From RFSX01 sp964567435 (GTDB lineage: Bacteria > Bacteroidota > Bacteroidia > Chitinophagales > Saprospiraceae): a DNA stretch of 64,000 nucleotides. Location: the NCBI GenBank assembly GCA_964567435.1, contig CAZMMQ010000005.1, positions 40,369 through 104,368 on the forward strand, given 5' to 3'. The position numbers and the translations under genes were made by a program. The notes under the pieces are model-generated. The model did no database searches. It was not told the origin of the DNA and saw only the letters and a list, made by a program, of their open reading frames with translations. Below are positions 8,519-17,418 of the stretch, one piece after another. How positions within the stretch are numbered: the first letter of the stretch is position 1; each line of letters starts with the position of its first letter.

Positions 8519-9319
8519 ATGAAAATTTTAATTGTCGGAGGTGGCAATATGGGCTTGACATATGCCAAAAGCTTACTAAATGCCCACATAGTTACCGAAG
8601 ACAGCTTGATGGTATTGGAGAAATCCGAAGAGAAGGCCACCAAAATTAAAACCCTTAATGTAGGTACAGTTTTCGGAGAACCTGATAACTATATAAAAGA
8701 GGCAGATCTTATTATTCTGGCCGTGAAGCCGCAGGATTCAAGTGTCTTATTTGATAAGATCAAAGATTATATAGACCACCAACAAGTTGTTCTATCTATC
8801 ATGGCAGGTATTCCTATCTCGAAAATATCTGATGCTGTTGGGTCAAAGAAAATCATAAGAGCAATGCCTAATCTTCCTGCTCAGGTAGGCTCAGGAATGA
8901 CGGTATATACATCCTCAGAAGATGTTACCAGAATAGAACTCGTTATGGTGCAGAACATCCTTAACTCTACTGGCAAGACAATTTATGTAGACCAAGAAAA
9001 ACTCATAGATGCTTCTACAGCTATTTCTGGATCAGGCCCTGCCTATGTATTTTTCTATATTCAGTCTCTGATCGATACTGCTCAGAATTTAGGATTTAAT
9101 AAATCAGAGTCAGAATTATTGGCTTATACGACCTTCAAGGGAGCCATTGACCTCTTTAACAAAAATAATTTTAGCTGCGAGGAATGGATTTCTAAAGTAG
9201 CATCCCGAGGTGGCACCACGGAAGCTGCCTTAAATTCTTACAAGGTGAACGATGTGGCTAGCAAATTGCATAAGGCGTATGAGTCAGCTTACAACAGAGC
9301 TAAAGAGCTGAGCAATTAA
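8519..9319 (+). CDS. proC: Pyrroline-5-carboxylate reductase
   Basis: A 266-residue NAD(P)H-dependent enzyme for the last step of proline synthesis, reducing 1-pyrroline-5-carboxylate to proline. The N-terminal Rossmann motif GGGNMGLTYAKSL follows directly after the chosen ATG. ILAVKPQD, the central MPNLPAQVGSGMT and the C-terminal dimer and active-site region AISGSGPAYVFFYI...VASRGGTTEAAL are all intact. The frame extends 19 codons further upstream, but that segment overlaps the promoter element and does not belong to the family. Length is normal. It is a single-gene unit. Confidence 0.96.
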   Translation: MKILIVGGGNMGLTYAKSLLNAHIVTEDSLMVLEKSEEKATKIKTLNVGTVFGEPDNYIKEADLIILAVKPQDSSVLFDKIKDYIDHQQVVLSIMAGIPISKISDAVGSKKIIRAMPNLPAQVGSGMTVYTSSEDVTRIELVMVQNILNSTGKTIYVDQEKLIDASTAISGSGPAYVFFYIQSLIDTAQNLGFNKSESELLAYTTFKGAIDLFNKNNFSCEEWISKVASRGGTTEAALNSYKVNDVASKLHKAYESAYNRAKELSN

Positions 9320-9891
9320 TTTAATTAACTGAATAGCGCATCTAAGATGCACCATAAATCAACAGACTCACATAGATAGTAATGCTATTCTAGTAAGTAA
9401 ACTGATTTTATAATCCTAACCAAACTTAACGAGCACGAAGAAATCTCCACATTGTCGATTTGGAAAGTTCTCTATCTTCATTTTTTCAACTCTATCGGAG
9501 CGCAAGCGTAGCAGAGAGTTCTCCGTTCTCGTAATGGAACATTACATTTAATAGTCTCTCACCCGTTCGTCGAGACTTGTAGTCTCGATGCCATATACTT
9601 GCATAATAGCCACACTGCCTACAACTAACTGTGCACATGTCCTTCTGTAGAACGGCCATTGTTTTTAACGCCATTTAAAAACCTCCTCTAGCTAAAATGG
9701 CTAAAGGCCGTCCAATCAACTATCCATTAATAAATATCCTGCGGCCTAAAATGGTCTTTTCAGTTCATTAATTTGATATCTGCCTGTTACTTATTAGCGG
9801 TGAAGTGAGTCAGAATCATGAAAAAAAAGTATAAGACGATCATCTCCCAGTTCTATATGCTATCAACTGAATGAACTGGCTTGGCTTTTTG
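9320..9891. other. Gene-poor intergenic stretch with decayed or repeat-like sequence
   Basis: About 570 bases without a convincing gene. A 60-codon minus-strand frame (9492-9674) exists, but its translation (GYYASIWHRDYKSRRTGE) looks like the accidental reading of a palindromic repeat. The segment contains the perfect inverted repeat at 9571-9587 and shorter near-repeats, including TAAAATGG seen twice near 9693 and 9748. The composition is locally richer in CG dinucleotides than its neighbours. It could be a remnant of a dispersed repeat element. The glyS promoter element lies at its right end. Confidence 0.5.
9571..9587. repeat. Short perfect palindromic hairpin (REP-like)
   Basis: CGAGACT-TGT-AGTCTCG forms a 7-bp GC-rich stem with a 3-base loop. 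It lacks a following T-tract and is more than 250 bases from the nearest gene end, so it does not look like a terminator. The sequence resembles dispersed palindromes of other genomes in character, but no second copy was found in this window. Confidence 0.5.
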
Positions 9892-9899
9892 TACCTTTG
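9892..9899 (+). promoter_or_regulatory. -7 promoter element of glyS
   Basis: TACCTTTG followed by CCCC is an exact TAnnTTTG match ending 13 bases before the ATG at 9913. It lies inside the longer reading frame opening at 9871, which rules that start out. Confidence 0.5.
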
Positions 9900-9912
9900 C
9901 CCCTCATTTTTA

Positions 9913-11457
9913 ATGAATAATATCATGGACTTTAAGAATCTGATTTCGCATTGTAAAGAGTATGGTTTCATTTTTCCTTCTAGTGAAATCTATGATGGGT
10001 TATCTGCCACCTATGATTATGGACCCTTAGGTGTAGAACTAAAAAATAACATCAAACAATACTGGTGGAAGAGTATGGTGCAAATGCATCAGAATATTGT
10101 TGGGTTGGACGCAGCAATATTTATGCATCCAAAAACTTGGAAAGCATCAGGGCACGTAGATGCTTTCAATGATCCTCTTGTAGATAATAAAGACTCAAAA
10201 AAGAGATATAGAGCTGATCAACTCATTGAAGGTTACGCAGAAAAAATCGAGGCCAAAATCCAGAAAGATGTAACCAAAGCAGCAAAGAAATTTGGTGATG
10301 AGTTTGACGAAAAGCAGTTCAGGGAAACCAATGGACGTATTCTTGATAGACAGAAAAAGATAGACTATGCTATTAACACCATGAACCAACATCTCAAAGA
10401 TGAAAACATGGAAGGGTTGGGCGCACTGATTAATGAGTTAGAGATAGCTTGTCCAGAGAGTGGCTCACGTAACTGGACAGAGGTGAGGCAATTCAATTTG
10501 ATGTTCTCGACACAGTTAGGGGCAGTAGCTGGTGAAGATGGCAAGATCTACCTAAGACCAGAAACAGCTCAAGGTATTTTTGTCAATTTTTTAAATGTGC
10601 AAAAATCCACCAGACAAAAGTTGCCATTTGGTATAGCACAAATTGGAAAGGCGTTTAGAAATGAAATAGTTGCCAGACAATTCATATTCCGTATGAGAGA
10701 GTTTGAGCAAATGGAAATGCAGTTCTTTGTCAAGCCTGGTGAAGAGATGAAGTGGTATGATTACTGGAAGCAGACTAGGCTAGAATGGCATAAAGCACTT
10801 GGCACACCTACGGAAAATTTAAGATATCATAATCATGATAATCTAGCGCATTATGCTAATGCGGCGGTTGACATAGAGTTTAAGTTTCCTTTTGGTTTCA
10901 GAGAATTAGAGGGCATCCACTCCAGAACAGATTTTGACCTTAAGAGTCACATGGAGTTGTCAGGTAAAAAATTACAGTACTTTGACCCTCAAGATAATCA
11001 AAGTTATGTGCCGTTTGTAGTAGAGACTTCGATCGGTTGTGATAGAATGTTTTTGTCTCAAGTAGCGGGCGCATTACAAGAAGAAACGGTACCTGATGCT
11101 GACGGTAAAGATTCTACACGTACTGTTATGAAGTTACACCCCTCATTAGCACCAGTCAAAGCTGCTGTATTGCCACTACTTAAGAATAAAGAAGAATTGG
11201 TGAAAGCCTCCAAAGATGTATTCAAAAAGTTAAGTGGTTATGTCAATTGTCAGTATGATGAGAAAGATGCAATAGGCAGAAGATACAGAAGACAAGATGC
11301 CATAGGCACACCCTACTCTATTACAATAGACTTCGACACCTTGGAAGATAATACTGTGACTATTAGAGACAGAGATACACTAGAGCAAAAAAGAGTTAGT
11401 ATTGGAGAGGTAGGTAAGATCGTGAATGATAAGTGTAATGTACAAAACATACTCTAA
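9913..11457 (+). CDS. glyS: Glycine--tRNA ligase (homodimeric, eukaryote-like type)
   Basis: A 514-residue class II aminoacyl-tRNA synthetase charging tRNA-Gly. The N-terminal ISHCKEYGFIFPSSEIYDGL and DYGPLGVELKNNIK are typical of the single-chain alpha2 enzyme. The class II motif 2 appears in the stretch IAQIGKAFRNEI...FRMREFEQMEMQFF, and motif 3 lies in VVETSIGCDRMF. The C-terminal anticodon-binding domain covers about the last 110 residues (LAPVKAAVLPLL...). Start choice: the promoter element at 9892-9899 excludes 9871. ATG at 9913 or 9925 both remain possible, differing by four residues. The symbol glyQS is also used for this type. Confidence 0.95.
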   Translation: MNNIMDFKNLISHCKEYGFIFPSSEIYDGLSATYDYGPLGVELKNNIKQYWWKSMVQMHQNIVGLDAAIFMHPKTWKASGHVDAFNDPLVDNKDSKKRYRADQLIEGYAEKIEAKIQKDVTKAAKKFGDEFDEKQFRETNGRILDRQKKIDYAINTMNQHLKDENMEGLGALINELEIACPESGSRNWTEVRQFNLMFSTQLGAVAGEDGKIYLRPETAQGIFVNFLNVQKSTRQKLPFGIAQIGKAFRNEIVARQFIFRMREFEQMEMQFFVKPGEEMKWYDYWKQTRLEWHKALGTPTENLRYHNHDNLAHYANAAVDIEFKFPFGFRELEGIHSRTDFDLKSHMELSGKKLQYFDPQDNQSYVPFVVETSIGCDRMFLSQVAGALQEETVPDADGKDSTRTVMKLHPSLAPVKAAVLPLLKNKEELVKASKDVFKKLSGYVNCQYDEKDAIGRRYRRQDAIGTPYSITIDFDTLEDNTVTIRDRDTLEQKRVSIGEVGKIVNDKCNVQNIL

Positions 11458-11491
11458 GGCAATATCTGATTACTGAACATAGAGGGAAAAT

Positions 11492-12133
11492 ATGATAGAT
11501 CACAGCAAAAAGACAATCATATTCGACTTTGGGAATATCTTATTGCCTTTAGATTACCCTAAGTGTTTTGCTGCCTTCAAAAAGGTGCTAGGCATTGACT
11601 TTTCTACAGGTCTCCCTGACAATACTAAAGCGCATCTTTTCAGATACGAAAAAGGAGAAATTAATACTGAGAGCTTTCTATGGCATCTGCAACAATTTAA
11701 TCCACAAGCTGAGATAAGAGATATTATTGCAGCTTGGAATACCCTGCTTGTACCTGTACCTGGTTATAGATTTGACATGATTGCCTCGCTAAGAGATAAA
11801 TATAATGTCGTGATGCTTAGCAATATCAATGACATGCACATGAACTGGATTCATAGCGATCTCAAAAAACGCTTGGATATTTCTGATTTCAGAGAGCAGT
11901 ATTTCGATCAGGTTTTCTATTCTCATCTTATCGGATATAGAAAACCGGATGAGACTTGTTATGCCTATGTGCAGGCAGAATTGGGTATAGAAAATGGAAA
12001 AGACATCCTTTTTATCGATGACCTTGCTATCAATATAGATGCTGCTAAAAAATTTGGGTGGCGTGGTGTGGTGCACGACCCTTCCGATGAGATAGTAGAG
12101 AAAATAAGTAGATATAGTACTCTCCTAATTTAA
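11492..12133 (+). CDS. HAD-superfamily hydrolase, subfamily IA
   Basis: A 213-residue phosphatase-like protein. HAD motif I is IIFDFGNILLPLD near residues 9-21; the second motif-I Asp is replaced by Asn (DFGN), as in several phosphatases of the YihX type. Motif II is VMLSNIND, the motif III Lys lies in GYRKPDETCY, and motif IV is DILFIDDLAINIDAA. The cap domain between motifs I and II is helical and small. The substrate is unknown; sugar phosphates or phosphorylated metabolites are usual in the family. It follows glyS by 34 bases and is probably co-transcribed. A strong hairpin follows at 12170. Confidence 0.88.
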   Translation: MIDHSKKTIIFDFGNILLPLDYPKCFAAFKKVLGIDFSTGLPDNTKAHLFRYEKGEINTESFLWHLQQFNPQAEIRDIIAAWNTLLVPVPGYRFDMIASLRDKYNVVMLSNINDMHMNWIHSDLKKRLDISDFREQYFDQVFYSHLIGYRKPDETCYAYVQAELGIENGKDILFIDDLAINIDAAKKFGWRGVVHDPSDEIVEKISRYSTLLI

Positions 12134-12169
12134 GGAATTACTTTCTGATTATGATTGCTTAATTCCATA

Positions 12170-12201
12170 AGAAAAGCCAGATCCTCCGATCTAGCTTTTC
12201 T
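12170..12201. terminator. Bidirectional terminator between HAD hydrolase and mscS
   Basis: Arms AGAAAAGC-C-AGATC and GATCT-A-GCTTTTCT pair across a 4-base loop CTCC, giving about 13 pairs with one mismatch. The A-rich left arm and T-rich right arm supply a short U-tract in both directions between convergent genes. Confidence 0.8.
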
Positions 12202-12219
12202 TGCGATTTGGACTATTAC

Positions 12220-13065
12220 TTAAGCACTTGCTGCTGCACCTACCATATTGATATCCATCGTCGGGTATGGTATACCAATACCTCGCTTATCAAATTCTTT
12301 CTTCACATTCTCTTGCATGTAATATAACGTATCCCAGTAGTGCTCACTTTTACAGAATGGTCTTGTAGCTAAATTCACAGAGCTATCTCCTAACTCAGCA
12401 ACCACAACACCTTGTGCAGGCGCATCAAGGATATATGGACAACCCTCTCCAACTTGGAGAATTACATCTCTTGCGTTATCTATATCATCATTATAACCAA
12501 TTCCAAAGGTCAACTCCACTCCTACTTCTCCTTGCCCTGATATGTTAGTAATATCATTACCAGTAACATTGCTATTGGCAATAATTATTCTTTGGTTATC
12601 TAAAGTCTTTAGGGTTGTATTAAAAGCGTTAATGGCATCTACAGTTCCTACAGTGGCTCCTCCACCTATCTTCACTAAGTCTCCTACTTTAAATGGTTTG
12701 AATATCATCAGCATCACACCAGCAGCAGCATGTCCCAATGTCCCATTAAGAGCCATACCAATACCCACCATCAAAGCACTAAATATGGCAACAAATGAGG
12801 TAACATTTATTCCAAACATAGCCGCCACTGAAAGTAGTAGCATAAATTTTAAAGCGATATTTAATAGAGAAGCAACAAACTTACTCAGTGTTTGATCCAT
12901 ACCAGAGCGCGCAATGCCTTTCTGAGCCACCCCTACAATTCTCTTTATAATCCAAGATCCAATAATAAGGGTAACAATTGCCAACGCAACTTTCGGTGCA
13001 TAATCTATAGCCATGTTTATACCCTTTTCCGTATAACCAGCTATTGCCGATACATTTTCTTCCAT
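12220..13065 (-). CDS. mscS: Small-conductance mechanosensitive channel, MscS family
   Basis: A 281-residue MscS of the compact three-helix type. Transmembrane segments lie at about residues 22-45, 60-85 and 88-112. The pore-lining helix has the Gly/Ala-rich pattern MVGIGMALNGTLGHAAAGVMLM. The beta domain follows (FKVGDLVKIGG, TLDNQRIIIANSNVTGNDITN), and the C-terminal domain ends at VGAAASA. The channel releases solutes on hypo-osmotic shock. It shares its upstream region with recX, transcribed the other way, and a terminator follows. A second osmotic valve, mscL, is at 59049. Confidence 0.95.
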   Translation of the reverse strand: MEENVSAIAGYTEKGINMAIDYAPKVALAIVTLIIGSWIIKRIVGVAQKGIARSGMDQTLSKFVASLLNIALKFMLLLSVAAMFGINVTSFVAIFSALMVGIGMALNGTLGHAAAGVMLMIFKPFKVGDLVKIGGGATVGTVDAINAFNTTLKTLDNQRIIIANSNVTGNDITNISGQGEVGVELTFGIGYNDDIDNARDVILQVGEGCPYILDAPAQGVVVAELGDSSVNLATRPFCKSEHYWDTLYYMQENVKKEFDKRGIGIPYPTMDINMVGAAASA

Positions 13066-13149
13066 TAATTTTACATTTTAGTTTTGGAATTAGAAAGTAG
13101 CAAAAATCAACTCTTTTTTCTGAGATTAATTTTAATTAATCTTATTTAT

Positions 13150-13641
13150 ATGTTAATTATGGATCAAATGCCATTATTGGAACAAGAACTTGAAAAATTA
13201 AGAAAATACTGTGCTTTTCAGGACAGATGTCATTCTGAAGTGAGGTCCAAATTGTTATCTATAAAGGTATTTGGAGATGAACTTGAGGAGATTATAACTA
13301 TTCTAATCAGTGAGGGTTTCTTAAATGAAGAACGATTTGCTCGTTCTTATTGCCGTGGAAAATTCAGGATGAAAAAGTGGGGTCGGCACAAAATCCGACA
13401 AAATTTGATAGCCAAAAAAGTATCAAAATATTGTATCAAAAAAGGAATGGAAGAGATTGACGAAGATGAATACCTCAGCACCTTGAATGCAACTCTCCTA
13501 AAAGCAATGGACAAGTACACTTCTTATTCTATACTAGTACAAAAAGATAAGGCAATCAAATATACTAACTCACGAGGCTACGAATTACCTCTGATATATA
13601 ATGCTATCAGAGCATTAGAGCTGGACAATAATCTCAATTGA
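13150..13641 (+). CDS. recX: Regulatory protein RecX
   Basis: A 163-residue RecX, which binds RecA and limits its filament activity. The family blocks YCAFQDRCHSEVRSKL, LISEGFLNEERFARSYCRGK and FRMKKWGRHKIRQNL are clear and cover the first two three-helix repeats. A frame continues upstream to a TTG at 13084, but that extension is a hydrophobic run that does not belong to RecX. The ATG at 13150 is preferred, and the ATGs at 13159 and 13168 are possible too. recA is not in this window. The gene stands alone between the mscS promoter region and a terminator of the opposing gene. Confidence 0.92.
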   Translation: MLIMDQMPLLEQELEKLRKYCAFQDRCHSEVRSKLLSIKVFGDELEEIITILISEGFLNEERFARSYCRGKFRMKKWGRHKIRQNLIAKKVSKYCIKKGMEEIDEDEYLSTLNATLLKAMDKYTSYSILVQKDKAIKYTNSRGYELPLIYNAIRALELDNNLN

Positions 13642-13750
13642 GAACTAATTTTATCAGCTAACTACAATAGATATAAAAATTACAAGAAGTCTGATAATGG
13701 TGAGTTTCACAGATTTCAAAGTAAGTTGCCTTAAAGATTAAAGCAAAAAA

Positions 13751-13786
13751 ACATAAAAAAAAAAGCCCAGCCATATGCCTGAGCTT
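13751..13786 (-). terminator. Terminator of the small unknown gene at 13815
   Basis: On the minus strand AAGCTCAG and CTGGGCTT pair (with one T-G wobble) across an 8-base loop and are followed by ten T residues, a standard intrinsic terminator. It serves the leftward gene ending at 13815. Confidence 0.8.
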
Positions 13787-13814
13787 TATAGGATCTTATT
13801 TTGAAATCTCAATA

Positions 13815-14156
13815 TCAATTAAGGTAGCCTCTTCTAAATATGATACCTTTTTTAGCATCATAGCCAGGTTTGACTCCCCTGTGTATAAGTGCCTGTTTGT
13901 AATTAAAGACTCTACTATCAATAATATATATCTTACATCCGATAGCCTTGTTCAACTCTTCGTGACTATTCCTCCACAAATATGCTAGCTCCTGCGCCGT
14001 CGTATTAAAATCTTTCGGCCATTTTTTGCTGATTACAATTTCAAGGGTGAATATGCCATTAGAAAAGTCAATCAGTTTTGATGAAAGCCCATATCCGACC
14101 CGATAATACATATCGGTCTCCATAAAGTGCTTTCGATTGATTTCTTCTATATTCAT
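13815..14156 (-). CDS. Small protein of unknown function
   Basis: A 113-residue protein that I do not recognise. It starts at ATG 14156 (the frame extends to a TTG at 14177). It has no signal peptide or membrane segment. It contains an aromatic, mixed alpha/beta sequence with MYYRVGYGLSSKLIDFSNGI, KKWPKDFNTTAQELAYLWRN and a basic C-terminus KKGIIFRRGYLN. The presence of an intrinsic terminator immediately after the stop supports it being a real gene. Neighbours give no functional clue. Confidence 0.6.
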   Translation of the reverse strand: MNIEEINRKHFMETDMYYRVGYGLSSKLIDFSNGIFTLEIVISKKWPKDFNTTAQELAYLWRNSHEELNKAIGCKIYIIDSRVFNYKQALIHRGVKPGYDAKKGIIFRRGYLN

Positions 14157-14380
14157 AGCATATTTGAGGGTGCACAAACTATGCCATAAAGCAGGTGATA
14201 TATATAGCCGATTTAATATGTATAGTTAGCCTAAACCCCTTATTTTACTTGGTTTACAACGAATGATATAAGACGTATTTTGGATATATTTCATCTATAA
14301 AGTATTGAAATAGTAATCCTTAAGGTCAAACTTTATATTGGCATCTGATTATATTAGCTTGAAAATGAAACGACAGTAAA

Positions 14381-16249
14381 ATGGAAGAATTAGGAGGTGT
14401 ATTAATCTTAGGAATTTTAGCACAATGGGTCGCTTGGCGTATTAAAGTGCCTGCTATACTACCCTTATTGCTTATAGGATTGGTGGTAGGACCCTTTTCA
14501 ACACTCTGGACAGCAGATGGTCTGAAGTTGTTAGACCCTGTATGGAACGAAGAGCTTGGACATGGCTTGTTTCCTAAGGAACATCTATTTCATTTTGTAG
14601 AATTGGCTATAGGCCTGATACTATTCGAGGGTGGCCTCAGCTTACAACGTGACGAACTCAAGGGAGTAGGTCCCTCTATTATCAATCTGATAACCTTAGG
14701 TTCTCTGGTCACTTTTTTGGGAGGAGCGATCTTAGCCCATTTTATTATGGATTTGAATTGGGCTCTGTCATTTTTGTTTTCAGGTTTGATCATCGTGACA
14801 GGCCCTACAGTTATTGGACCAATCCTCAGAAATCTACCGCTCAAGCGAAATGTATCAGCCATCCTTAAGTGGGAAGGGATATTGATAGATCCTATTGGCG
14901 CCTTAGTGGCCGTTTTGGTTTACGAATTTATCCATATCTCACATAGTCCTGAATTTGGAGGAGGTGGTGCATTTACGGGAGAAGCATTCAAGCATTTTCT
15001 ACTGATTTCTCTTGTTGGTACCGCGCTAGGTTATTTCTTAGCCCATGTCTTGCGTATATTTCTACAGAAACATTGGGTGCCACACTATTTATTGACAGTA
15101 TTTACTCTAGCCTTTGTACTAGCTGCATTTGTGGGTAGTCATAATCTGGTTGCTGATTCTGGCCTTTTGACAGTCGTCGTGCTAGGGATGGTCGTTGGTA
15201 ATATGGAAATGCCTCATAAGAACGAAATCATCTATTTTGGAGAATCCATAAGTATATTGCTTATAGCCGTCCTATTTATATTGCTATCAGCTAGTATGAA
15301 TATTGAAGATCTTAGACTACTTCTAGATTGGAGAGTTGGACTCCTATTTGCCGCTATCATTTTTGTCCTGAGACCAATTGGTGTCTTTCTCAGTACTATG
15401 AAATCCAGCCTCACTACTAATGAAAAACTATTTGTAAGCTGGGTTGGACCGCGGGGAATTGTCGCTGCAGGTATCGCCTCACTCTTTGGTAGTAAGTTGG
15501 CTGCAGAGGGCATTCATGGTGCCGAATATATTACACCCCTGGTATTCATGGTCGTACTTGGTACGGTTATACTTAACGCTACTGGAGCAGGTATTATAGC
15601 CAAATTGCTTGGTGTACTTCTTGAGAAAAGCAATGGCATACTCATGGTCGGTGCTCATAGAGCCAGTCGACTCATCGCCAAGTATCTCAAGGATAATGGC
15701 AAACACGTAATCTTAATTGATAGCAATACAGGCAACATAGACAAAGCACATGACGAAGGTATAGATGCCTTTACTGTAGATATCTATAAGGATGATTTGA
15801 GAAATAATGCCGATCTTAATGATGTAGGTATATTGATGGCTATGACGGGAAGTGCAGAGGTCAACGAGTACACTTTGAGTAATCTCACTAAAGATTTTGG
15901 AGAAAACGGCGCTTACAGATTAACTTCTGTCAATGAACTTCAAAATCCAGAATCAGTCAGTCCTCATAATCTTTTCTCTAAAAATGATGATTTTATCAAT
16001 CTACTTGAAGTCGCCAGAGATTACCCTTCGATATCTGAGATAGATATTAATAGTGCAGAAGAACTCAATCAATTATTGTCCCAGATTAATGAACAGGAAA
16101 AAGCTATTCCTCTATTTATCAAACGAGCAGAATCAGGAGAATTTGATATTGTCTTATCTGGAAATAATGGCCAAAACCTGACTTACATGGAAGGTGATAA
16201 ACTTATTTACCTAGGAAAATTCAATCACTCTGTAGAACCCGTAGAATGA
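14381..16249 (+). CDS. CPA1-type cation/proton antiporter with RCK (TrkA-N) domain
   Basis: A 622-residue protein. Residues 1 to about 405 form an antiporter domain with about 12 helices. Family features are LALGLILFEGGL-like ELAIGLILFEGGLSLQ, the GPTVIGPILRNLP segment, the ion-site region EGILIDPIGALVAVL with the conserved Asp, and FVSWVGPRGIVAAGIASLF. Residues about 415-530 form an RCK nucleotide-binding domain (GILMVGAHRASRLIAKYL, then VILIDSN and FTVDIY), and the last 80 residues resemble a RCK-C extension. Such proteins exchange Na+ or K+ for protons, gated by NAD(H) or nucleotides. Its stop codon overlaps the start of the next gene (ATGA at 16246), implying coupled translation. Confidence 0.92.
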   Translation: MEELGGVLILGILAQWVAWRIKVPAILPLLLIGLVVGPFSTLWTADGLKLLDPVWNEELGHGLFPKEHLFHFVELAIGLILFEGGLSLQRDELKGVGPSIINLITLGSLVTFLGGAILAHFIMDLNWALSFLFSGLIIVTGPTVIGPILRNLPLKRNVSAILKWEGILIDPIGALVAVLVYEFIHISHSPEFGGGGAFTGEAFKHFLLISLVGTALGYFLAHVLRIFLQKHWVPHYLLTVFTLAFVLAAFVGSHNLVADSGLLTVVVLGMVVGNMEMPHKNEIIYFGESISILLIAVLFILLSASMNIEDLRLLLDWRVGLLFAAIIFVLRPIGVFLSTMKSSLTTNEKLFVSWVGPRGIVAAGIASLFGSKLAAEGIHGAEYITPLVFMVVLGTVILNATGAGIIAKLLGVLLEKSNGILMVGAHRASRLIAKYLKDNGKHVILIDSNTGNIDKAHDEGIDAFTVDIYKDDLRNNADLNDVGILMAMTGSAEVNEYTLSNLTKDFGENGAYRLTSVNELQNPESVSPHNLFSKNDDFINLLEVARDYPSISEIDINSAEELNQLLSQINEQEKAIPLFIKRAESGEFDIVLSGNNGQNLTYMEGDKLIYLGKFNHSVEPVE

Positions 16250-17328
16250 AGATCAAGGCCTCACTAATCACTTTGTATTTGATATTGGTGACGGCAACTG
16301 GAGGTCTCTCTCAAGAGAATAGCTGTAGTGAGTTGGGGGTATGGGTCTGGCATATAGAGCAGACTGGTATGACCCATTCACAATTAGCTAACAATTTAAG
16401 CAACAGAGGTGTGAAAAGAGTCTATGTAAAAGTGGCCGATGGCACTAATAATCCAACTAGCTGGCCTGAAGTAGTTGACCAAGAATTGGTATCAAGTTAT
16501 AAAAGTAAAGATTTGAGTATTTGGGGTTGGTCGTATAACTACCCCACTTCAGATTTTAAAAGACAAGCTGATGCATTGTATCAGGCAGCAGAGACGGGAT
16601 ATGATGGTTTCGTAGTCGATGTAGAAATGGAGTTTGACAACAATCCGCAAGCATTAGATGCCTTATTTTTCGCTTTTCATGAGGCTAAACTAAGAGCCAT
16701 AGCTGATGGTCACACTACTATGGACTTCCAACTCTACTGCACAACTTGGGGTAATCCCAAAGATCACCTATTCAGCATTTCATCTATTGATCCATATGTA
16801 GATGGATTTATGCCACAGACTTATGTAGAGTTTTGGGGACCTTCATTTGTATCAGACATCACTTTCTGGATAGAAGAAGGTAACAAAGAGTATGTTGATC
16901 TCGGAGCTACAAAACCTATTCATCACATAGTATCTAAAGTAACAGAAGTGATGACAGCAGATCATATCAATGAATTTATTACTGCCTCAGGATCTGAAAC
17001 CAGTATATGGAGGGTGCCTGGATCTTCAGTACCCTTCACTGTATGGGAGGATTGGAATGGCGTAGATTGGAACCGCAATTTCTGCACACCAACTTCTACT
17101 GACGATATTTTAGACCGTAGACTGATGGCTTACCCTAATCCAACATCAGGGCTTGTTTATTTAAGCCACAATGTAGATGGATACAAATTATCAGACGCTA
17201 TAGGTCGCTTAGTGCGCTCATCTAATAAAAGATCAAATATTATAGATATCACTACTTTACGAGCAGGTATTTATGTCCTAAGATTGGGCGAAGCATTGCA
17301 GCAACCCATCATGATTGTTAAACACTAA
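16246..17328 (+). CDS. Secreted TIM-barrel-like protein with T9SS type A sorting domain
   Basis: A 360-residue exported protein. A signal peptide ends near residue 22 (TGGLSQEN). Residues 25-285 look like a glycoside-hydrolase-like (beta/alpha)8 fold: LGVWVWHIEQTG, RGVKRVYVKVADG, SIWGWSYNYP, GYDGFVVDVEMEFD, MDFQLYCTTWGNP and VDGFMPQTYVEFWG follow the strand ends of such barrels. The acidic residues of VVDVEMEFD are candidate catalytic residues. This reading is by pattern only and the substrate is unknown. The C-terminus LMAYPNPTSGLVYLS...GIYVLRLG is a type A sorting domain, so the protein should reach the surface. It begins inside the stop codon of the antiporter gene. Confidence 0.72.
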   Translation: MKIKASLITLYLILVTATGGLSQENSCSELGVWVWHIEQTGMTHSQLANNLSNRGVKRVYVKVADGTNNPTSWPEVVDQELVSSYKSKDLSIWGWSYNYPTSDFKRQADALYQAAETGYDGFVVDVEMEFDNNPQALDALFFAFHEAKLRAIADGHTTMDFQLYCTTWGNPKDHLFSISSIDPYVDGFMPQTYVEFWGPSFVSDITFWIEEGNKEYVDLGATKPIHHIVSKVTEVMTADHINEFITASGSETSIWRVPGSSVPFTVWEDWNGVDWNRNFCTPTSTDDILDRRLMAYPNPTSGLVYLSHNVDGYKLSDAIGRLVRSSNKRSNIIDITTLRAGIYVLRLGEALQQPIMIVKH

Positions 17329-17358
17329 GTTCTAAATTCCAGCATATGCCTAACAAAA

Positions 17359-17393
17359 AAAAGAGTTATACAGGGTTGCTGCATAACTCTTTT
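17359..17393. terminator. Bidirectional terminator
   Basis: AAAAGAGTTAT and ATAACTCTTTT form an 11-bp stem, and an inner CAG/CTG pair shortens the loop. An A-run precedes it and TTTT follows, so it can stop transcription of both the gene ending at 17328 and the opposing gene ending at 17419. Confidence 0.85.
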
Positions 17394-17418
17394 CGTTTTA
17401 TTTTCTGAAATTAAATGA

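Noticed and set aside
8413..8649. 78-codon frame overlapping proC start
   Set aside because: It overlaps the true proC N-terminus in another frame and has no recognisable features.
9492..9674. 60-codon minus-strand frame
   Set aside because: It spans a palindromic repeat, its product has no protein-like pattern, and no promoter or terminator flanks it; treated as a repeat artefact.
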